A stretch of DNA of 64,000 bases, taken from assembly GCA_030068075.1 (NCBI GenBank), contig CM057835.1:20733957-20797956 (forward strand). Reading direction: 5' to 3'. A model generated the notes under the pieces. The model was not told the origin of the DNA. It saw only the letters and a list, made by a program, of their open reading frames with translations, and made no database searches. The position numbers were made by a program, and so were the translations under genes. Of the stretch, positions 59,262 to 64,000 are shown one piece after another (positions within the stretch are counted from its first letter, which is position 1; each line of letters starts with the position of its first letter). This DNA comes from Paguma larvata (taxonomy: Eukaryota; Chordata; Mammalia; Carnivora; Viverridae).

Positions 59262-59930
59262 TTGGAGATTTTTAAAAATTGTGCTGAAATATACATAATG
59301 TAAAATTTTCAGTAGCATTAAGTTCATTCAGGTTGTTCAGCCATCACCACTATCTATCCCCAGAACTTTTTTCATCTTCCAAAACGGAAACTCTATACCA
59401 ATTAAGCAATTGTTCTCCATTCCCATATTTTCCTAGCCAATGGCACCCATCATTCTACTCTCTGTCGCCATGAACTCGACTATTCTAGGTACCTCATATA
59501 AATGGAATTATATACTATTTACTCTTTTGTGACAGATTTATTTTACTTAGCATAATGTCTCCAAGTTTCATCCATGTTGTAGCATGTGTCAGAATGTCCC
59601 TCCTTTTTAAGTTTGAATAATATTCCACTGTATGCATATGCCACATTTTATTCATTTATTCATCTGTTGATGCGTACTTGGATTGCTTTCATCTTTTGGC
59701 CACTGTGAACATAGGTATCCGAATATCTGTTCAAGTCTCTGCTTTCAATTCTTTTGGGTATACACTCAAAGTGGATTTGCTGGATCCTATGGTAATCTAT
59801 GTTTAATTTTTCGAGGAACCCCCACATTGTTTTCCACAGTGGCTGCATTAGTTTACATTCGTACTGGTCATGCACAAGGATTCCAATTTCTTCAGGTTCT
59901 TGGTGATCTTAAACACATTTTTTTTTTCTA
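59262..59930 (-). mobile_element. L1M LINE, 3' UTR and ORF2 C-terminus (antisense)
   Basis: 'ttgtgctgaaatatacataatgtaaaattttcag', 'acttagcataatgtctccaagtttcatccatgttgtagcatgtgtcagaat', 'aataatattccactgtatgcatatgccacatttt' are antisense L1M. The minus-strand frame at 59660-59875 (71 codons) contains [13 protein letters not shown], matching the PLWKTVWRFLKKL-type motif near the L1 ORF2 C-terminus. It is a relic. Confidence 0.88.
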
Positions 59931-60850
59931 GATGGAATGATTATGAGTCAAGGAAGACAGGAAGATCTAGATGATCTTTAAAGCCCGACCTGTCTTGTCA
60001 CCTGTGATGCACTGCCTTTAAGAAAGAATTTACTGAGTAGTTCTCTACTTGCCCCACAGGGTTAATAAAACTTTTGTTAACACATGGCTTTCTTTTAGAG
60101 AATAGATTATATGCCCAACTTAATCTTTCAATACTCATAGCAATATATTTTTCAATGCATAAGCATCCTCATGTTCTGCTATCAATATTATAAGAATGAA
60201 ATATCTGGAGGATGGAGACAGCATTACATTTATTTGGTATTGGTGTGTTGAAATGGAAATAAAAAAAAGGAGACTTGTCTCAGGTTAATTCCCCCCAAAC
60301 AGATCCTGACTTGAAAATCTGTGTAAAAGTGATTAATTAAGAAGTGCTCCCAGGAGACCATTAGGGGAATGGAAGAAGAAAGAAAGAGAAAGGATGCAAG
60401 CCTAATGAAGGTACCACGTCTGGGGTGCAATATTGTGAAGCACTGTCACTCCACAGAGTCACGTTGGCTGGGTCCTGCAGGGGAATTCTAGACCTGAGCT
60501 GGGTTACACCTCAGCATTGTTCCAGTTGGGCAAAGAAGGCCAGATTATTGACCAGCTATTGGTGAGGTGTGATCAGGGATTTCGAGCTCTCCTGTGCATG
60601 CAGGCAAAGTGAGTTCTGGCAGCTGGAGGCAGTCCTCCATCAAAAAGACATGGGTATTGGCTCTTGGGATTGAAGCCATACTGGGCATATCCATGAACAT
60701 GGTATAAGGATCCAAGGGGATATGGCAGAACACTGCAGCCTCTGCTATAGAGGTCTAAAAAAGACAGTATGTATCCTGAGGATAAGAATAGACAGCCAGG
60801 GATTAGGGTTGGGTGCATTTAGTGTCAGCTATTTAATATAAATAACTTGG
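59931..60850. other. Unclassified sequence, possibly an unrecognised repeat
   Basis: 60270-60760 has the texture of an old interspersed element but I cannot name it. Two overlapping minus-strand frames (60545-60733, 60573-60818) show no family features. Confidence 0.35.
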
Positions 60851-61076
60851 GGTGCTTGGGTGTCTCACTCAGTTGGTTGAGCATCCGACTCTTGATTTTG
60901 GCTGAGGTTGTGATCCTAGGCCTGTGGGATTGAGCCCCGCGTGTTGTGCGTGGAGCCCGCTTAAAATTCTCTCTCTCTTTCTTGCTCTCTCTTCCTCTCT
61001 CCCTCTGCCCAACTCCCCTGCTCACATGCTCTCTCTCTAAAATAAAATTGAAAACAATATATATACACACACATAT
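60851..61076 (+). mobile_element. CanSINE, older subfamily, TSD
   Basis: Head gggtgcttgggtgtctcactcagttgg, B box gggattgagccccgcg, core gtgcgtggagcccgctt, long CT stretch and a tail ending in a CA/TA-rich run. TSD TATAAATAACTTG at 60837-60849 and 61078-61090. Confidence 0.95.
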
Positions 61077-61090
61077 ATATAAATAACTTG

Positions 61091-62330
61091 AAGAAAGAAC
61101 TTTGTATCAAAACTTTATTTATTAAACAAAAAATGCACCATTGGAATAACATTTCTATAAAAAATGAATATGAGACTGTTCTACAGTGATTACAAAACCC
61201 CCTTTTCCTTGTGTGGTAGTATACAAGATCAAGTGTAGAAACAGTCATTGTTTTAAACTGTAAGCAAGTATCCTTTCTCATAGAACAAGATTTACACTTA
61301 AATATTGCAATCACTAGTCTAATTTGGTTAACAATGCTAGAGTCTTGACAATTTAAAGAAACTCTTTGTAGGCTCAAAATACCTTTGTTTTTTTAAAGGT
61401 GTTTTGTAGCAACAAAAAATTTCTTTTTCCACTAAGGCTAGTTAAAGCTGTAGTATACCCATTTCTACCAAATAAACCTACCACTAGCACACTAACAATT
61501 TGAATTGCAAAGCCCTTTGAGAGAATGAGTAGCACTGATCTGCCAAATGCTATCAGAATATTTTAGATTTGGTGTTATCTTGTTTGAATGACCCTGGAAA
61601 GGGAGAAGGTGGTAATGATGAAGCTTCAGTGGAGGCTTTGCCTGGACGTATCCTCATACTCAGCAATGGACAGTTCATTTCCAAAGTGGTCCCTCTGAGA
61701 TATGGAACACTGCAGCTTTAATAGCCGTATCTAGATTCCCAACCAGATCTCCCTTTTTATCATAAATTATCCAAAAAGAAGCCACTCTAAATAATAAATT
61801 AAATATTACTTATAAAAAGTACACCCCAGACCCACCCGCCCATCCCCCAAACAAGCTGACAATTCGCAAAGTTCAGAATTGTCAGGTTTACCCTACAATA
61901 ATAAAAAACAGCATTTCTCCTCCTCTCCAGCATTCCTTTCTTGCATCTGAAAATACACTTTCAGCACACAGTGAGATCCCTTGGCCCATGCATCTGTGAC
62001 ATCTTGCAGAGTTTTGCTGTTGCTCTCCAACCAACAAAAAATTATAGGATGGCAATGTACAAAGGCTCTCTACTGAGAGCAGAAGAAATCCTTCAGCGAG
62101 TGCAGCGAGAAGTCGCCAAGTGAACGTTACCCGACAGCGGCAAGGCAGAACGCAGAAATAATATGTACTTGCGGATGTGGGCATGGTATTTGGTCTCCTA
62201 TATAACTTCACTGACCAGGAAATACTCAGGCATTTCTTTTCACTGTTACGTTTTGGAAACAGGTGTTTGGATAGCAAGGTACATTGAAGCATGGGATGTG
62301 TCTTTTTCATGAGAATGGAATATCACACAA
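61091..62330 (-). other. Repeat-free block, possible gene 3' UTR on minus strand
   Basis: About 1.24 kb with no recognisable repeat. At its left end the minus strand carries overlapping polyadenylation signals (AATAAATAAA, plus-strand 61114-61123). Toward the right, 62090-62180 is unusually CpG-rich for this window. The longest minus-strand frame (61888-62310, 140 codons) encodes nothing I recognise. The reading as a terminal exon or retrocopy is inference only. Confidence 0.25.
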
Positions 62331-63223
62331 AATATCTAGATTTTCTAAGTATCTAATGTAACTTAAAAGATTGGAATCAAGTGAAAAGCTTTTCCGTGCA
62401 ATATTTAAGGGATTTCTGAAATTCATGAGAGAAATAGACATTATGAGTAAAATGTTGCTCAAAAGAAAGTTTTAAGAGAGAGATGGTAGATTTGAGTGTA
62501 TGCCTGCTTCTGCAGCTCTAGAATGTTACGGGATCTGTATTGTATACACGGTTATGAACAGGCTGGGATACCAGCCTCTGGACTTCCGGACGGTGTGCAA
62601 CTGCATGAAGTAAACGGGTTGATCGAGGGAAGGAAAGCAACCTTGTTCCACATCTATTTCAAGGTTCGGATAATTTTGTTTTCTTTAAACATACCTAAAA
62701 CTAGGGAATTTTTTTCTATTTTTCTCTGTCTCATGGACTAGAAATGGAAATTCTAAAACAACAAGTCTGAGTCTGGGATCCAATTTGATCTGAAATGACA
62801 CGGTGATTTCTTTCGAGGTGACATTTTTTTGTTGGAGTTTTAGTTCAGCTGCCATATGTGAAACCCTCTATTAAATTTGGGGAAGATTTTAGATATTTCT
62901 CTAAACAAAACCAACAGACAAATGTATCAAAAGGGTGGATAAGAATGAGCAATCATCTTCAAACACAGACTACGAAGGTTTCCAGAAAAACCTACTTAAA
63001 ATGCTTTATTGGAAAAGCCAATGAGTGCCAAACTTTAAAGTTTCCAAATATTCTCTGGAACAACACACTAATGCAGAGCCTCTCTCCTTTTGTAGCTCCT
63101 ACCAAGGCGGAGGACCAAACATACATGGCATTTTGGCCACTCCTTATTTTGAAGAGAATAATGTTGTATCCAATCCCTCACGCAAAGTTTTAATAAATTC
63201 ACCTCTATATCCCTGGCTTGATC
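62331..63223. other. Unclassified sequence, repeat-poor
   Basis: No repeat identified. Two overlapping plus-strand frames of 107-111 codons (62858-63193, 63025-63348) have no recognised domain. Some CpGs occur near 62580-62635. Confidence 0.4.
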
Positions 63224-63273
63224 TGTTTCTCTCTCTCTCTCTCTTTCTCTCCCCGCGCCCCACCCCCCCGCCG
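63224..63273. repeat. (CT)n plus C-rich tract
   Basis: TCTCTCTC run passing into CCCCGCGCCCCACCCCCCCG, nearly pure pyrimidine on the plus strand. Confidence 0.93.
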
Positions 63274-64000
63274 ATTGTTCAATTGAGTGTGCATTTTATA
63301 GTACCCAAATGTAAAGTTCCATTATTTAAATATTCCAGAAGCTTATAGCACTATTCTACAAAGAGGTAGCTATGACTGTTGTTGTTTTTATTGAATGTGA
63401 ATCACTAAGAAACGTTTAACTTTTGGCTAGAGCATCCTCCAAATACGCTTTATGCATTTTGAGCTATCTGCATTTTTGTGAGTTTAACAAATGCAGAAAT
63501 TTCTAGAGGAAAGAAAAATAGCTTTCTTATCGGTATGAAACACAAAAGAAAAATACCAAACTTTTTCAAGAGGAGGCTCTTGCCTGACAGTTCAGCGCAG
63601 TGCAGGGGAGGACTGAGCCGGCCCTGCCAAGTTTCATTTTCTTCTTTTTCAGGGAGAAATGAGTCCTGGTGGCAGAGCTGCTGGTTGGCTGTCAAACATC
63701 ACCCTGTGGGAGTCAGAGAGATTTATGAGCTTAAAGAGCCCTGCATGTTATGAACTAGGTTCGGAGTAGGAACAGAATGGAGGCCATCTTGCAACGTACA
63801 CAGATTGCTTCTTGTCAAGAGATCAGAAGACTGGGAAATTAAACAGTGACCTGAAAACTTGAGCAGGCAGTTGTATACATATGCGAACTCTTTGAGATAG
63901 TGGGGAGCAGAGATTTAAAAAGTTGTGGAGAAGTCATTGCACATTGAAACCATTGGGTAAAGCACACGAGAGTCTCTTGAGAGAATTTAAATGGATCCTA
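63274..64000. other. Unclassified sequence to window end
   Basis: No repeat identified. A polypyrimidine-AG motif (ttcattttcttctttttcag, about 63634-63653) could serve as a splice acceptor, but no coding exon with a matching donor is visible downstream. Confidence 0.35.

Noticed and set aside
61888..62310. 140-codon minus-strand frame
   Set aside because: No recognisable domain, signal peptide or splice context. The block may be UTR-like but the frame itself is not supported as coding.
1..64000. CRISPR arrays, operons, phage or bacterial features
   Set aside because: Repeats are dispersed SINE/LINE copies or microsatellites; there is no regular repeat-spacer pattern or prokaryotic gene density.

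Overview
The window is non-coding nuclear DNA from a carnivore, almost certainly a cat-family (Felidae) genome. The diagnostic signal is a tRNA-Lys-derived CanSINE of the feline type. It opens GGGGCGCCTGGGTGGCTCAG, has a B-box-like GAGTTCGAGCCC, then a CT-rich stretch and an AAATAAATAAA tail. I count 27 essentially complete or truncated copies plus an 18-base stub at the left edge. Many keep obvious target-site duplications (TSDs). The background is AT-rich and CpG-poor, with mammal-wide fossils (MIR, L2, CR1/L3, MER5A, MER3, Tigger, MLT1, MLT2, old L1), as expected for an intergenic or deep intronic region.

I found no protein-coding gene, exon, tRNA, rRNA or CRISPR array that I can support. 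No open stretch exceeds about 146 codons. The longest are explained by repeats: antisense L1, CanSINE bodies, or a (TCC)n run read as poly-proline/serine. There are no operons or prokaryotic signals.

Layout. 0-5.3 kb: CanSINEs, MIRs and an L2 piece. 5.3-8.1 kb: unique sequence. 8.1-9.8 kb: two antisense L2 segments with a (GT)n(GC)n tract. 11.2-12.15 kb: a CR1/L3 trace and a whole MLT1 LTR. 14.1-16.95 kb: L2, a CanSINE, then an antisense L1 carrying a (TCC)n expansion and a CanSINE. 18.2-19.9 kb: a deleted Tigger1 and an LTR-like block. 20.1-21.1 kb: CanSINE, MER5A and MIRs. 23.1-27.8 kb: the wreck of a long plus-strand L1 interrupted by a MER3 with its 8-bp TSD. 28.9-29.8 kb: three CanSINEs, two forming an inverted pair. 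36.05-36.44 kb: an MLT2-like LTR. 40.1-43.75 kb: a nest in which one L1 ORF2 3' end is split by a CanSINE, an LTR-like block and a MER8/Tigger-type element, followed by an MLT1. 46.2-59.9 kb: scattered CanSINEs, L1, MLT1, L2, MER5A and MIR. 61.1-62.3 kb: a repeat-free block with an AATAAATAAA motif on the minus strand and a small CpG cluster, the best candidate here for a gene 3' end or a conserved element, but unidentified.

No undescribed biological system is evident. The most informative material is the insertion chronology, the inverted repeats, the non-B-DNA tracts and the 61-62 kb block. Repeat family names come from memory of consensus sequences and were not verified by a search.
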